Source of the DNA: Shimia isoporae
Lineage (GTDB): Bacteria; Pseudomonadota; Alphaproteobacteria; Rhodobacterales; Rhodobacteraceae
NCBI RefSeq assembly: GCF_004346865.1
Contig: NZ_SMGR01000001.1
Span: 1,860,001 to 1,924,000, forward strand
DNA length: 64,000 bases
Direction: 5' to 3'
The notes beneath the pieces are model-generated. The model had not been told where the DNA came from, searched no databases, and saw only the letters and a list, made by a program, of their open reading frames with translations. Numbering within the stretch: position 1 is the first letter of the stretch; each line of letters opens with the position of its first letter. Position numbers and translations under genes: made by a program. This document shows positions 1-8,141 of the stretch, piece by piece.

Positions 1-2
1 CT

Positions 3-479
3 GTGCTTGTGGGTCTGATGGTTGCCGCCCGCGTCACAAGCTCTATCGCCGCAGAAATCGCCACGATGAAAGTCACGGAGCAGATCGACGCGCTGACCAC
101 GCTCTCGACGGATCCGCTAAAATACCTCGTAGTGCCGCGATTTATCGCCGCCATTCTCGTCGTGCCCGTTCTCGTCGGCATCGGGGATATCATCGGGATC
201 TATGGTGGCTTTGCAGTTGCCACAGAGCAGCTCGGCTTCAATCCGGCAACCTATATCCGCAACACCGCTGATTTCCTGCAGTTCAACGATATCCTGTCTT
301 CATTGGTCAAAGGCGCGGTCTTCGGCGGTATCGCAGCCTTGATGGGGTGCTATTTTGGAATGCACTCAGGTCGCGGTGCGCAAGGCGTCGGCCAGGCAAC
401 TAAGGGCTCGGTTCAAGCTGCTGCCGTACTGATCCTGGCTGCAAACTTCCTGCTCACTTCGCTGTTTTTTGCCTCATGA
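3..479 (+). CDS. mlaE: MlaE-type phospholipid ABC transporter permease (5' end outside window)
   Basis: Permease subunit of the Mla/Ttg2-type ABC transporter that moves phospholipids between inner and outer membrane. The gene enters from the left edge, so the N terminus is missing; 158 residues are visible and the frame is open from the first bases. The segment GLMVAARV followed by AEIATMKVTEQIDAL is the conserved cytoplasmic signature of MlaE permeases, and hydrophobic helices follow near visible residues 45-70, 100-120 and 133-157. The TGA overlaps the ATG of the ATPase gene (ATGA at 476-479), implying translational coupling. No MlaD (MCE-domain) gene follows in this window. Confidence 0.93.
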   Translation: MLVGLMVAARVTSSIAAEIATMKVTEQIDALTTLSTDPLKYLVVPRFIAAILVVPVLVGIGDIIGIYGGFAVATEQLGFNPATYIRNTADFLQFNDILSSLVKGAVFGGIAALMGCYFGMHSGRGAQGVGQATKGSVQAAAVLILAANFLLTSLFFAS

Positions 480-1222
480 TCACCTTTGACAACGTTCATA
501 AATCGTTCGGCCCCAAGAAGGTGCTGCAAGGCGTGAATCTTGAGATCGCGAAGGGCACGTCGATGGTGATCATCGGCGGCTCAGGTACTGGCAAATCCGT
601 CCTACTGAAGTCCGTTCTTGGCCTCGTGACGCCCGAGCGCGGCACGATCCTTGTGGACGGCAAAGACGCCACGCAAGGTGACCACGACGCGTTTCTTGCG
701 CGCTTTGGTATGCTCTTTCAGGGCGGCGCCCTGTTTGACTCAATGCCGGTCTGGCAAAATGTCGCCTTCCGCCTGCTGCGCGGCAGCCTCAAACGCCCCA
801 AGGCCGAGGCCCGCGAAATCGCCGTAGAGAAACTCCGTCGAGTGGGTCTGACCTCGGATGTCGCCGACCTTTTCCCGTCCGAGCTTTCGGGCGGCATGCA
901 AAAACGCGTCGGCCTCGCCCGCGCCATTGCGGCCGAGCCCGAGATCATATTCTTTGACGAACCCACAACCGGCCTTGATCCGATCATGTCCGGCGTCATC
1001 AACGATCTGATCCGCGAGATCGTGACCGAAATGGGCGCTACCGCGATGACAATCACGCATGACATGACGTCCGTGCGCGCTATTTCCGACAACGTCGCCA
1101 TGCTGCACGGCGGGGTGATCCAATGGACCGGACCAGTGGCGGAAATGGACCGCTCGGGAGATCCGTATCTTGAACAGTTCATCTCCGGCAGCGCCGACGG
1201 TCCGATTGAGGCGGTGCGCTAA
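476..1222 (+). CDS. mlaF: MlaF-type phospholipid ABC transporter ATP-binding protein
   Basis: ATPase that powers the MlaE permease in intermembrane phospholipid trafficking. At 248 residues it has the usual length of a single nucleotide-binding domain. Visible motifs in order: Walker A GGSGTGKS at residues 34-41, signature LSGGMQKR near 140, Walker B with catalytic Glu in IIFFDEPTTGLDP just after, and the H-loop ITHD near 195. The methionine-containing signature (GGMQKR) is typical of MlaF. The start overlaps the mlaE stop by four bases. No terminator is obvious after the stop, but 323 bases without a gene follow. Confidence 0.95.
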   Translation: MITFDNVHKSFGPKKVLQGVNLEIAKGTSMVIIGGSGTGKSVLLKSVLGLVTPERGTILVDGKDATQGDHDAFLARFGMLFQGGALFDSMPVWQNVAFRLLRGSLKRPKAEAREIAVEKLRRVGLTSDVADLFPSELSGGMQKRVGLARAIAAEPEIIFFDEPTTGLDPIMSGVINDLIREIVTEMGATAMTITHDMTSVRAISDNVAMLHGGVIQWTGPVAEMDRSGDPYLEQFISGSADGPIEAVR

Positions 1223-1545
1223 CGCTCGTTTATTGCGCATGCCTAGTAAGCACTGTCTCAGCCGGTCAAATGCGCGGCGCATCTGCCAAGATCGAATGTT
1301 ATCGTTTTAAGCCGGCTTCAAAATGCTTCTGCCTCGCCAGCCGGTTTTCTATCCTTTGATCATCTTCACCTACATCGAAAAATCGCGAGCTAACAAGAAG
1401 TCAAACGGATCGGCAGGCTCCCCGAAGTTCGAAGCCGCACGCACTTTCGGCCATCAAGGTTAAAGCAACTTGACCTTCACTCCAGTGACACAAACGGGGC
1501 GCATCCAATAAGGCTCCATGTTAGCCTCCGGAAAACGGAGAGATC
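1223..1545. other. Intergenic region, no gene seen
   Basis: This 323-base gap separates mlaF from a small membrane-protein gene. I see no reading frame with a ribosome binding site, no tRNA-like cloverleaf and no strong hairpin with a T-run. It presumably holds the promoter for the next gene, but no convincing -35/-10 pair could be picked by eye. Confidence 0.5.
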
Positions 1546-1935
1546 ATGTTCCTGCTCATAGCGTTCTTTAGCCTTTTGGGCCCGGTCATCGCGGCCCTCG
1601 CAACTTTTCTGACGGCACTGGTTCTGCTCAAAGCGCGTCCTGTGCTGGCATCCGTCATGCTGGTCTTGATCGTTGGTCTGCTCACAATCCTGCTGTTTGA
1701 ATTCAGATATGATCTGGGTCTCGAATTACCGGACCTGCCGTGGATGCCTTCGGGTGCGTACTCCGAAACGATCACACTCATCGTTGCCTGCCTGCTGTTC
1801 GCCCTTCACAGCTCCAGTTGGCTGCGCTGGCCCGAAGGTCTGGGCCGGAAATGGACGACAATCACCGCCGCCGTTTTTTGGGGCTTCACGGCTTTAGCGC
1901 TCTTGGCTCTGTCGCAACTAAGCTATTCGATCTAA
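1546..1935 (+). CDS. Small four-helix membrane protein of unknown function
   Basis: I do not recognise this 129-residue protein. It is very hydrophobic, with likely membrane helices near residues 4-28, 33-51, 74-92 and 105-125, and one charged loop (residues 53-70, containing EFRYD). The start is supported by GGAGAG a few bases upstream of the ATG. It stands alone in its transcription unit: 323 bases of non-coding DNA lie upstream, and 170 bases containing a repeat element lie downstream. Membrane location is inferred from hydrophobicity; no function can be assigned. Confidence 0.75.
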   Translation: MFLLIAFFSLLGPVIAALATFLTALVLLKARPVLASVMLVLIVGLLTILLFEFRYDLGLELPDLPWMPSGAYSETITLIVACLLFALHSSSWLRWPEGLGRKWTTITAAVFWGFTALALLALSQLSYSI

Positions 1936-1979
1936 TCGCCTTGCCACCGCACACCTCGTTAAAAACTCCCCGAAGCCAA

Positions 1980-2034
1980 AACAACACCGACGCAATGCCG
2001 ACGTGATGCCGACGTTTTGCAGACAGCCAAAATC
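1980..2034 (-). repeat. Dispersed 55-bp phased-repeat element, copy A
   Basis: This matches copy B at 31109-31163 at 47 of 55 positions when read on the minus strand. On the plus strand it contains CCGAC at 1987, 1998 and 2009 and the variant CAGAC at 2020, an exact 11-bp spacing. It ends 71 bases before the ATG of the PqiA-like gene. Placement and orientation relative to the downstream gene match copy B, which suggests a regulatory site rather than a random repeat. Confidence 0.75.
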
Positions 2035-2105
2035 CTCTTAATTCCAGAAAGTTAACCTCGATCCGGCTGCAAAACTTGCGGGCGCACCCGAAACGCCATA
2101 GCTCT

Positions 2106-2546
2106 ATGCGTATGACCAACACCCTGCGCCTCGCCAACCTCTCGCTTGTGATCCTCTTCCCCATCGCTTGGTTCGCCCCGCTAATGCGCGCAGGCGTATT
2201 GCCAATCTTTGGCCTTTCCGAAATTTCCGTCATTTCGGGCTTGCAGTCGCTCTGGAAAACTGATGTCGCCCTCGCGCTTCTCGTGACCTTCTTCGCGATC
2301 TTTGCACCTTACCTTAAGGTTATCGGAATTGCCTTGATCCAATTTGGCCTGATGCGCCGCAAGGTCCTCCCAGCATTGGAGATTCTCGGCAAGCTCGCCA
2401 TGGCGGATGTCTTTCTGATCGCGCTTTATATCGTCATCGTCAAAGGCGCAGGCTACGTCAAAGTTGAAACCGGATGGGGACTTTACCTCTTCACAGCCTG
2501 CATTCTGGCGTCGCTCGCAATTAGCCATTTGACCCGCAAGCGGTAG
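2106..2546 (+). CDS. PqiA/LetA-like single-domain membrane protein
   Basis: A 146-residue integral membrane protein resembling one half of the paraquat-inducible protein A (PqiA/LetA) fold: about four hydrophobic helices, a short motif LPIFGLSEISV after helix 1, and LGKLAMADVFLIAL in the third helix region, close to the family's KWSM-DVF-type segment. E. coli PqiA has two such domains of roughly 200 residues, so this is a one-domain version without recognisable zinc-binding cysteines. The ATG at 2106 is chosen over an upstream alternative start at 2076 because the hydrophobic core begins soon after it. The stop abuts radA. PqiA-family proteins work with MCE proteins in lipid transport, which fits the nearby mlaEF, but that link is inferred. 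Confidence 0.7.
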   Translation: MRMTNTLRLANLSLVILFPIAWFAPLMRAGVLPIFGLSEISVISGLQSLWKTDVALALLVTFFAIFAPYLKVIGIALIQFGLMRRKVLPALEILGKLAMADVFLIALYIVIVKGAGYVKVETGWGLYLFTACILASLAISHLTRKR

Positions 2547-2563
2547 TGGTCCAAAACGGGAAC

Positions 2564-3946
2564 ATGGCAAAAAGCAAAACCCAGTTCACTTGCACTGCCT
2601 GCGGTGCAACCTCCTCCAAATGGTCGGGCCGTTGCGAAGCTTGCGGCGAATGGAACACCATCGTCGAAGAGGCTCCTTTCGGCGCGGGCCCCGCAGGATC
2701 GTCGCTTGGTTCTGCCAAGGGCCGTACCATCGAACTCAGCGACCTCAGCACCGAAGATCGCCCGACACCTCGCACGGTTTCCGGCGTCAAGGAACTCGAC
2801 AGGGTTCTCGGCGGCGGACTAGTGCCTGCCTCTGCCATATTGGTTGGCGGAGACCCTGGTATCGGCAAGTCCACCCTTCTTTTGCAGGCGGCAGCTCGCT
2901 TTGCCCGTCAAGGTGTAAAAACCATCTACGTGAGCGGCGAAGAGGCGGCGGCCCAAGTGCGTATGCGTGCCCAACGCCTCGGTCTCACACAGTCTCCGGT
3001 TATGCTCGCTGCGGAAACCAACCTGCGTGATATCCTGACAACGCTGGAAGCCGAACGACCTCAGCTGGCGATCATCGACTCGATCCAGACGATGTGGTCC
3101 GACACTGTGACGTCTGCGCCAGGTTCTGTGTCGCAGGTGCGTGCAGCCGCACATGAGTTGACCGCCTTTGCCAAACGCAAAGGTATTGCAATCATTCTTG
3201 TGGGCCATGTCACCAAGGAAGGTCAGATAGCCGGCCCGCGCGTTGTGGAACACATGGTCGACACAGTGCTGTATTTCGAGGGAGAACGCGGGCACCAATT
3301 CCGCGTGTTGCGTGCCGTCAAAAACCGCTTCGGTCCAGCGGACGAAATAGGTGTCTTCGAAATGACCGGTCGCGGTCTAGCCGAAGTCGGTAATCCATCA
3401 GCCCTCTTTCTCTCGGATCGCGGCAAACCCAGTCCTGGCAGCGTCGTTTTTGCCGGTATTGAGGGTACACGCCCAGTTCTCGTCGAGTTTCAGGCGTTGG
3501 TGGCCCCAAGTCCCAATCCGCAAGCCCGCCGCACGGTTGTCGGCTGGGACAGCGGACGTCTGGCGATGATTCTTGCCGTCCTTGAGTCGCGCTGCGGGGT
3601 TCCCTTCGCCGGTCTGGACGTTTACCTGAACGTCGCTGGCGGCATGAAAGTCTCCGAACCAGCTGCCGACCTCGCCGTGGCCGCCGCACTCGTATCTGCG
3701 CGGGAAGACGCCGCACTGCCCGCAGACACCGTAATTTTTGGCGAAATCAGCCTTTCCGGCGCGTTAAGAGCGGTCGCCCAGACCGAAAATAGGTTGAAAG
3801 AAGCCCAAAAACTTGGTTTCACAACGGCAATCGCTCCGAAAGGCGGCAAGGCACCCACAGTCGACGGCATCGCCCTGAACCGTGTTGGAGACCTCGCAAG
3901 CTTTGTGGGAGACGTATTCGGAGCAGGCGGAGACGCCAACAATTGA
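2564..3946 (+). CDS. radA: DNA repair protein RadA (Sms)
   Basis: RadA is a RecA-like ATPase that promotes branch migration and processing of recombination intermediates. A C4 zinc finger is visible at Cys10, Cys13, Cys24 and Cys27, followed by Walker A GGDPGIGKS near residues 95-103, the RadA-specific KNRFG motif near residue 250, and a C-terminal Lon-protease-like domain from about 280 (including GLDVYLNVAGG). The 460-residue length is normal. The ATG at 2564 places the zinc finger at the usual distance; a GTG at 2546 overlapping the preceding stop is a less likely start. It is probably cotranscribed with the PqiA-like gene. Confidence 0.97.
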   Translation: MAKSKTQFTCTACGATSSKWSGRCEACGEWNTIVEEAPFGAGPAGSSLGSAKGRTIELSDLSTEDRPTPRTVSGVKELDRVLGGGLVPASAILVGGDPGIGKSTLLLQAAARFARQGVKTIYVSGEEAAAQVRMRAQRLGLTQSPVMLAAETNLRDILTTLEAERPQLAIIDSIQTMWSDTVTSAPGSVSQVRAAAHELTAFAKRKGIAIILVGHVTKEGQIAGPRVVEHMVDTVLYFEGERGHQFRVLRAVKNRFGPADEIGVFEMTGRGLAEVGNPSALFLSDRGKPSPGSVVFAGIEGTRPVLVEFQALVAPSPNPQARRTVVGWDSGRLAMILAVLESRCGVPFAGLDVYLNVAGGMKVSEPAADLAVAAALVSAREDAALPADTVIFGEISLSGALRAVAQTENRLKEAQKLGFTTAIAPKGGKAPTVDGIALNRVGDLASFVGDVFGAGGDANN

Positions 3947-3976
3947 CCGGGGGCGGTCGAAAGGGAACTGGGACTA

Positions 3977-4531
3977 ATGGAAGGCTTCACCATCATTGAC
4001 GGCGTCGTGGCCGGCGTCATCATCATTTCGGCCTTGTTGGCCTATAGCCGTGGCATCGTCCGCGAAGCGATGGCCATTGCCGGCTGGGTCGCGGCCGCGA
4101 TTCTGGCCTACATGTTTGCTGCGCAAGCGCAGCCTTTGGTCAAGGAAATCCCGATCCTGAAAGACGTGATCGGTGACAACTGCGAAATGGCCCTAGGCGC
4201 GGCGTTCTTCGGTGTTTTTGCCTTGGCCCTTATCGTTGTTTCATTCTTTACGCCGGTGTTTTCCTCTATCGTGCAACGCTCTGCACTTGGCGGTGTGGAT
4301 CAGGCGCTTGGCTTTTTGTTTGGCGCTGCCCGCGGCGCATTGCTCGTTGCTGTGGCGTTTTTTGTTTACGAAACCATGTTTACCTCGCAGAGCTTCGCCA
4401 TGGTTGACGACAGCCGTTCAGCAGAAGTTTTCGGCCGTCTGACCGCGCAGGTTGATGACCGTGATCCAGCGGAGGCAATGGTCTGGCTCGAAGACAAACT
4501 GGGAGAGCTTAGCGCGCATTGCGCGAACTAG
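3977..4531 (+). CDS. cvpA: CvpA family membrane protein
   Basis: CvpA-family inner-membrane protein of 184 residues. Four hydrophobic helices are apparent (about residues 5-22, 28-48, 68-95 and 108-130), with the conserved N-terminal pattern IDGVVAGVIIISALLAYSRG followed by VREAMAIAGW. In enteric bacteria cvpA precedes purF; here purF lies 2 kb downstream with two other genes between. It starts 30 bases after radA, with GGGAACTGGGACTA upstream of the ATG, and is followed by a strong terminator, so it is the last gene of the pqiA-radA-cvpA unit. Exact biochemical role is unsettled for the family. Confidence 0.9.
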   Translation: MEGFTIIDGVVAGVIIISALLAYSRGIVREAMAIAGWVAAAILAYMFAAQAQPLVKEIPILKDVIGDNCEMALGAAFFGVFALALIVVSFFTPVFSSIVQRSALGGVDQALGFLFGAARGALLVAVAFFVYETMFTSQSFAMVDDSRSAEVFGRLTAQVDDRDPAEAMVWLEDKLGELSAHCAN

Positions 4532-4555
4532 GCCGCTTGGTAGATAGATTCAGAA

Positions 4556-4584
4556 AAGCCCGCCCGACGGCGGGCTTTTTTTAT
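4556..4584 (+). terminator. Rho-independent terminator after cvpA
   Basis: Perfect 9-bp stem (AAGCCCGCC at 4556-4564 paired with GGCGGGCTT at 4569-4577) with a CGAC loop, followed by a run of T. It lies about 25 bases after the cvpA stop. Confidence 0.92.
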
Positions 4585-4652
4585 TCCCGCTCTTGTCCCG
4601 CTTAGGCCGCAGGGCTAGCGTTTTCATCGGGATAGAAATGAGGACAACGTCG

Positions 4653-5915
4653 ATGCGTTTGTGGCTAACACTGGTCGCGGCAACATTTCTTTTGGCATTG
4701 GGGTTGGTGTTTCTTTTGCTACTCCCCCCGAAAGCCCTTGTAATGGCCGCCGGACCGGAAAACGGCGCCTACGCCCGCGTGGCAGCGCTGTATAAGGAAA
4801 TTCTGGCTCGAGACGGAATTGAGTTGGACATTCGCTACACGAATGGCTCCGTCGACAACAGGGATTTACTTGAGAACGGCGAGGTCGACGTTGCCCTGCT
4901 TCAAGGAGGCATTCCGATTTCCAAAGACACCGCCGAAGCAATTGGGGGATTGTTTTATGAACCCATGCTGTTTTTGGTCCGTGCTCAGACCGACGTACCG
5001 CGGAATCCTGCCCACTGGAAAGGCCTTCGCATTACCGCCGGTCAACCGGGTTCCGGTACGGCCGCAGCCTTCGCCGACTTTCAGGAAGCAGTTGAACTAA
5101 CCCCGGACGACAACGAAATCTTGTCCCTTCCCTACACGGACGCTGTGAGCGCACTGCGCGAAGGCACCGTTGATGTCGCCGTATTCGTAACCACGGTTGA
5201 TGCTCCTTATTTGGAACAGGCGTTTAAAGCGCCGGATCTGTCCTTCTTGCCTCTGGTCTATCTGGATGCCATCTCTCGACGGCTAGACTACACGACCATC
5301 GCCACGGTCCCCAGTGGCGCGATTTCGCTAGAGAGCGTCATCCCACCGGCGCCGCAAAAGGTCCTGGCTCTCGAAGCCCGGTTAGCTATGGTGCCCGATC
5401 TGCACCCTGCACTGATTAATCGATTGACCATGGCCGCCAAGGAACTCCACGCAAAACGCGATATCATTACTGGTCGACATTTTTTCCCGACAATCGAAGG
5501 CACCGGTATGTCGGTGAACTCGGTATCCCGACAACTCATCCAGGAAGGCCCTTCCACCTGGCATGATCTTCTGCCCTACTGGATGGCCGCGCAGGTCAAT
5601 CGCTTGCTGCTTCTAACTCTGCCGATCCTACTTTTTGTAGTTCCGCTGTTCCGTGTCCTCCCCTCCCTGTATGCCTACTTTATGGGATGGCGGGTCTGGC
5701 AGCACTATCCGCTCATCCGCCAGATTGAAGATGAACTGGCGCTGCAACCCAGCCCGGAAGAGCTTGCAGAGATGGACCGGCAACTGGTTGAAATGGACGA
5801 ACGTATTGCGCGTCTTGGCCTACCCGCGGCCTATCGTCAGGCTGCATATCACGCCCGAATGCACATTGATCTTGTCCGCAAGCGCATACACGACCGCCAA
5901 GTTAACGTCACCTAA
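4653..5915 (+). CDS. TAXI-type TRAP solute-binding-like protein, membrane anchored
   Basis: Periplasmic binding-protein fold of the TAXI type. After an N-terminal hydrophobic segment, the motif MAAGPENGAYARVA and then NGSVDNRDLLENGEVDVALLQGG match the first lobe of TAXI proteins; RITAGQPGSGTAAA marks the hinge region. Unlike secreted TAXI proteins it has a second membrane helix near residues 320-350 (LLLLTLPILLFVVPLFRVL) and a charged helical tail of about 75 residues, presumably cytoplasmic. ATG 4653 is preferred because AGGACA lies 6 bases upstream; ATG 4638 is an alternative. No DctM/DctQ permease gene is adjacent, so transport versus sensing is open. Confidence 0.82.
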   Translation: MRLWLTLVAATFLLALGLVFLLLLPPKALVMAAGPENGAYARVAALYKEILARDGIELDIRYTNGSVDNRDLLENGEVDVALLQGGIPISKDTAEAIGGLFYEPMLFLVRAQTDVPRNPAHWKGLRITAGQPGSGTAAAFADFQEAVELTPDDNEILSLPYTDAVSALREGTVDVAVFVTTVDAPYLEQAFKAPDLSFLPLVYLDAISRRLDYTTIATVPSGAISLESVIPPAPQKVLALEARLAMVPDLHPALINRLTMAAKELHAKRDIITGRHFFPTIEGTGMSVNSVSRQLIQEGPSTWHDLLPYWMAAQVNRLLLLTLPILLFVVPLFRVLPSLYAYFMGWRVWQHYPLIRQIEDELALQPSPEELAEMDRQLVEMDERIARLGLPAAYRQAAYHARMHIDLVRKRIHDRQVNVT

Positions 5916-5954
5916 CGCCAACGCAGACAACGAAAGTAGCCAAAGGACCTCGCC

Positions 5955-6224
5955 ATGGAAGCCGAAACAGCCCTCTTTTCCAGCCTCTTCTCTGCCATCG
6001 TCATAGGTGGCCTTGCGGGTTGGCTAGCCGGCAAACTGGTCCGTGGAGGCGGCTTTGGGCTCATCGGAAACGTCATTCTTGGAATCGGGGGGGCCTTTTT
6101 GGCCAATTTTGCCTTGCCACTCATTGGTCTCGGCTTTGGTTCAGGCTTCTTGGGCTCTGTGATTTCCGCAATGCTTGGTGCGGCTGTTGTCCTGATCATC
6201 ATACGGCTGGTCAAACAAGTCTAG
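5955..6224 (+). CDS. GlsB/YeaQ/YmgE family stress-response membrane protein
   Basis: An 89-residue, glycine-rich membrane protein of the transglycosylase-associated (GlsB/YeaQ/YmgE) family. The segment IVIGGLAGWLAGKLVRG followed by GFGLIGNVILGIGGAFLAN is the family hallmark, and three hydrophobic helices are visible (about residues 8-27, 34-56 and 66-87). AAGGACCTCGCC upstream of the ATG supports the start. It follows the TAXI-like gene by 39 bases and may share its transcript. Members are often induced by stress, but the function is unknown. Confidence 0.88.
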   Translation: MEAETALFSSLFSAIVIGGLAGWLAGKLVRGGGFGLIGNVILGIGGAFLANFALPLIGLGFGSGFLGSVISAMLGAAVVLIIIRLVKQV

Positions 6225-6609
6225 GCACCGCACGGTGCACTTCTTGTGATTTAACTAAATGCCGACAGGGTGGTTCTCACTCAACATCCCCAAGCAGATT
6301 GAGATCTGGTATTTTATTTGACCGAAAAGTCAGCTTTCAGCCTTGAATTTCAAGCTGAGCGCAACTTCGCTACGTCGTTTGTGATCCTTTCGTGACATAC
6401 TGCGAACAAGCCCTTAAGACGGGCGCAGCACGACTCAGGGATTCGGAGCCAGCCACGTGGATAGCGGCGCAAAACATGCCCAGACTCTACCCGCCAACGG
6501 CGGAACCTCCACGCACAGCCCATCCCGAGCGACTAATGTTTCGCAGCCCGAAAAAACGTGCATGTCGAAACGCCAACAATATTGCCTAGTCTGACAAAGG
6601 AGCCTGCGG
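6225..6609. other. Intergenic region upstream of purF
   Basis: This 385-base stretch holds no credible gene; a 65-codon frame at 6392-6589 lacks a binding site and family features. It contains a small hairpin just after the GlsB-like gene (GCACCG-CA-CGGTGC at 6227-6240, no T-run), an inverted repeat CTTGAA-T-TTCAAG at 6342-6354, and the purF leader. No purine riboswitch core was recognised. Confidence 0.5.
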
Positions 6610-8139
6610 ATGTGCGGAATTCTGGGGATCGCCAATCGCAATGATGACGTCTTTGCCGAGATTTATGACGGGCTCTTGATGCTCCAGCACCGTGGCCAGG
6701 ACGCATCCGGCGTCGTGACCTACACCGGCGGCTTCTTCCGCGAACGCAAAGCCAACGGTCTGGTAAAGGACGTATTCCAGCCAACAGACGCAGAAACACT
6801 GACCGGCCGCGTCGGAATGGGACATGTCCGCTATCCTACGGCAGGCTCGCTGTCCGCCTCCGAGGCGCAGCCTTTCTTTGTGAACGCGCCTTATGGCATC
6901 TATCTTGTACACAACGGAAATATCACCAATACCGAAGCGCAACGCGAGAAGGTCACCGGCAAATACAGCCGCCACCTGCGCACCACATCGGACAGTGAAA
7001 TTCTGCTAAACGTGCTAGCTGACAAGGTCGCGGATGCGATCAAGGTCAACGGTAGCAGCGATGCAATCCGAAATATTTTTGCTGGCGTGAAAATGACGAT
7101 GGAACGTGTACAGGGCGCCTACTCGGTCATCTGTCTTGTTGCAGGCGTCGGAATGCTCGCATTCCGAGACCCGCACGGTATCCGCCCGCTTTCGGTCGCC
7201 AAACGTCAAGCTGACGGTGAGGGCGACGATTACGCTTTTGCATCGGAAGATGTTGCATTTGGAATCAACGGATTCGACAAACTCCGCGACGTGAAGCCCG
7301 GTGAGGCTTTGCTGGTCGATCTGGATGGAAACCTGCATGAATTCCAAGCAGTCGAGGGTCGATTGACGCCCTGCATCTTCGAATATGTCTACCTTGCGCG
7401 CCCGGACAGCGTGTTGGACGGCGTGTCCGTTTACCAATCCCAGATCCGCATGGGAAAAACGCTGGCCAAGCAGATCGAGAAAAGCGGCCTCGAAATCGAT
7501 GCTGTAATCCCTGTCCCGGACAGCGCCCGCCCGGTTGCGTTGGAAGTGTCCAACATCACCGGTATTCGGTACCGAGAGGCTCTTGTTAAAAACCGTTATG
7601 TGGGCCGCACTTTTATCATGCCAGGACAGGCTGAACGTCAGAAGTCTGTCAGGCGAAAACTCAACGCTATTCCCCGCGAAATGGATGGCAAGAACATTCT
7701 CCTGATCGACGACTCTATTGTACGTGGAAACACCATCAAAAAGATCGTTCAAATGTGCCGCGAGGCTGGCGCAAAGAAAGTTTACATCGCTTCTGCATCT
7801 CCGCCCGTGGCCTATCCGAACGTATACGGCATTGATATGCCTACCAAACACGAACTGATTGCCAACGGCCTTTCTATCGAGGAAATCCGGCAGGAACTTG
7901 GAGCGGACGCCCTGTTTTATCAAAAACTCGAAGACCTCGTGTGGGCAGCCAAGGAAGGCAATCCTGATATCGAGCAGTTTGATTGTTCCTGCTTTGACGG
8001 CAACTACATTACCGGTGGCGTGACACCCGAATACCTCGCCAACCTCGAAACAAGCAGCCGTGTCAGCAAAAAGATCGAAGAGGCGCCGACGCCCGGTGCA
8101 AGCTGGAACGGCGCACGCCTCGCAGAACCCACCTCCTGA
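6610..8139 (+). CDS. purF: Amidophosphoribosyltransferase
   Basis: Catalyses the first committed step of purine synthesis, PRPP plus glutamine to 5-phosphoribosylamine. MCGILGIAN at the start supplies the Cys2 nucleophile of the Ntn glutaminase domain (to about residue 240), with the conserved GHVRYPTAGS and VHNGNITN motifs. The phosphoribosyltransferase domain follows, with the PRPP loop LLIDDSIVRGNT near residues 363-374. The 509-residue length is normal. AAAGGAGCC directly upstream fixes the ATG. A DUF2199 gene begins three bases after the stop, so the two are probably cotranslated. Confidence 0.97.
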   Translation: MCGILGIANRNDDVFAEIYDGLLMLQHRGQDASGVVTYTGGFFRERKANGLVKDVFQPTDAETLTGRVGMGHVRYPTAGSLSASEAQPFFVNAPYGIYLVHNGNITNTEAQREKVTGKYSRHLRTTSDSEILLNVLADKVADAIKVNGSSDAIRNIFAGVKMTMERVQGAYSVICLVAGVGMLAFRDPHGIRPLSVAKRQADGEGDDYAFASEDVAFGINGFDKLRDVKPGEALLVDLDGNLHEFQAVEGRLTPCIFEYVYLARPDSVLDGVSVYQSQIRMGKTLAKQIEKSGLEIDAVIPVPDSARPVALEVSNITGIRYREALVKNRYVGRTFIMPGQAERQKSVRRKLNAIPREMDGKNILLIDDSIVRGNTIKKIVQMCREAGAKKVYIASASPPVAYPNVYGIDMPTKHELIANGLSIEEIRQELGADALFYQKLEDLVWAAKEGNPDIEQFDCSCFDGNYITGGVTPEYLANLETSSRVSKKIEEAPTPGASWNGARLAEPTS

Positions 8140-8141
8140 CC

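Noticed and set aside
6392-6589. 65-codon frame before purF
   Set aside because: No binding site, no family resemblance and a composition unlike neighbouring proteins.
6225-6609. Purine riboswitch upstream of purF
   Set aside because: The conserved purine-aptamer loops could not be found, and such riboswitches are rare in Alphaproteobacteria.
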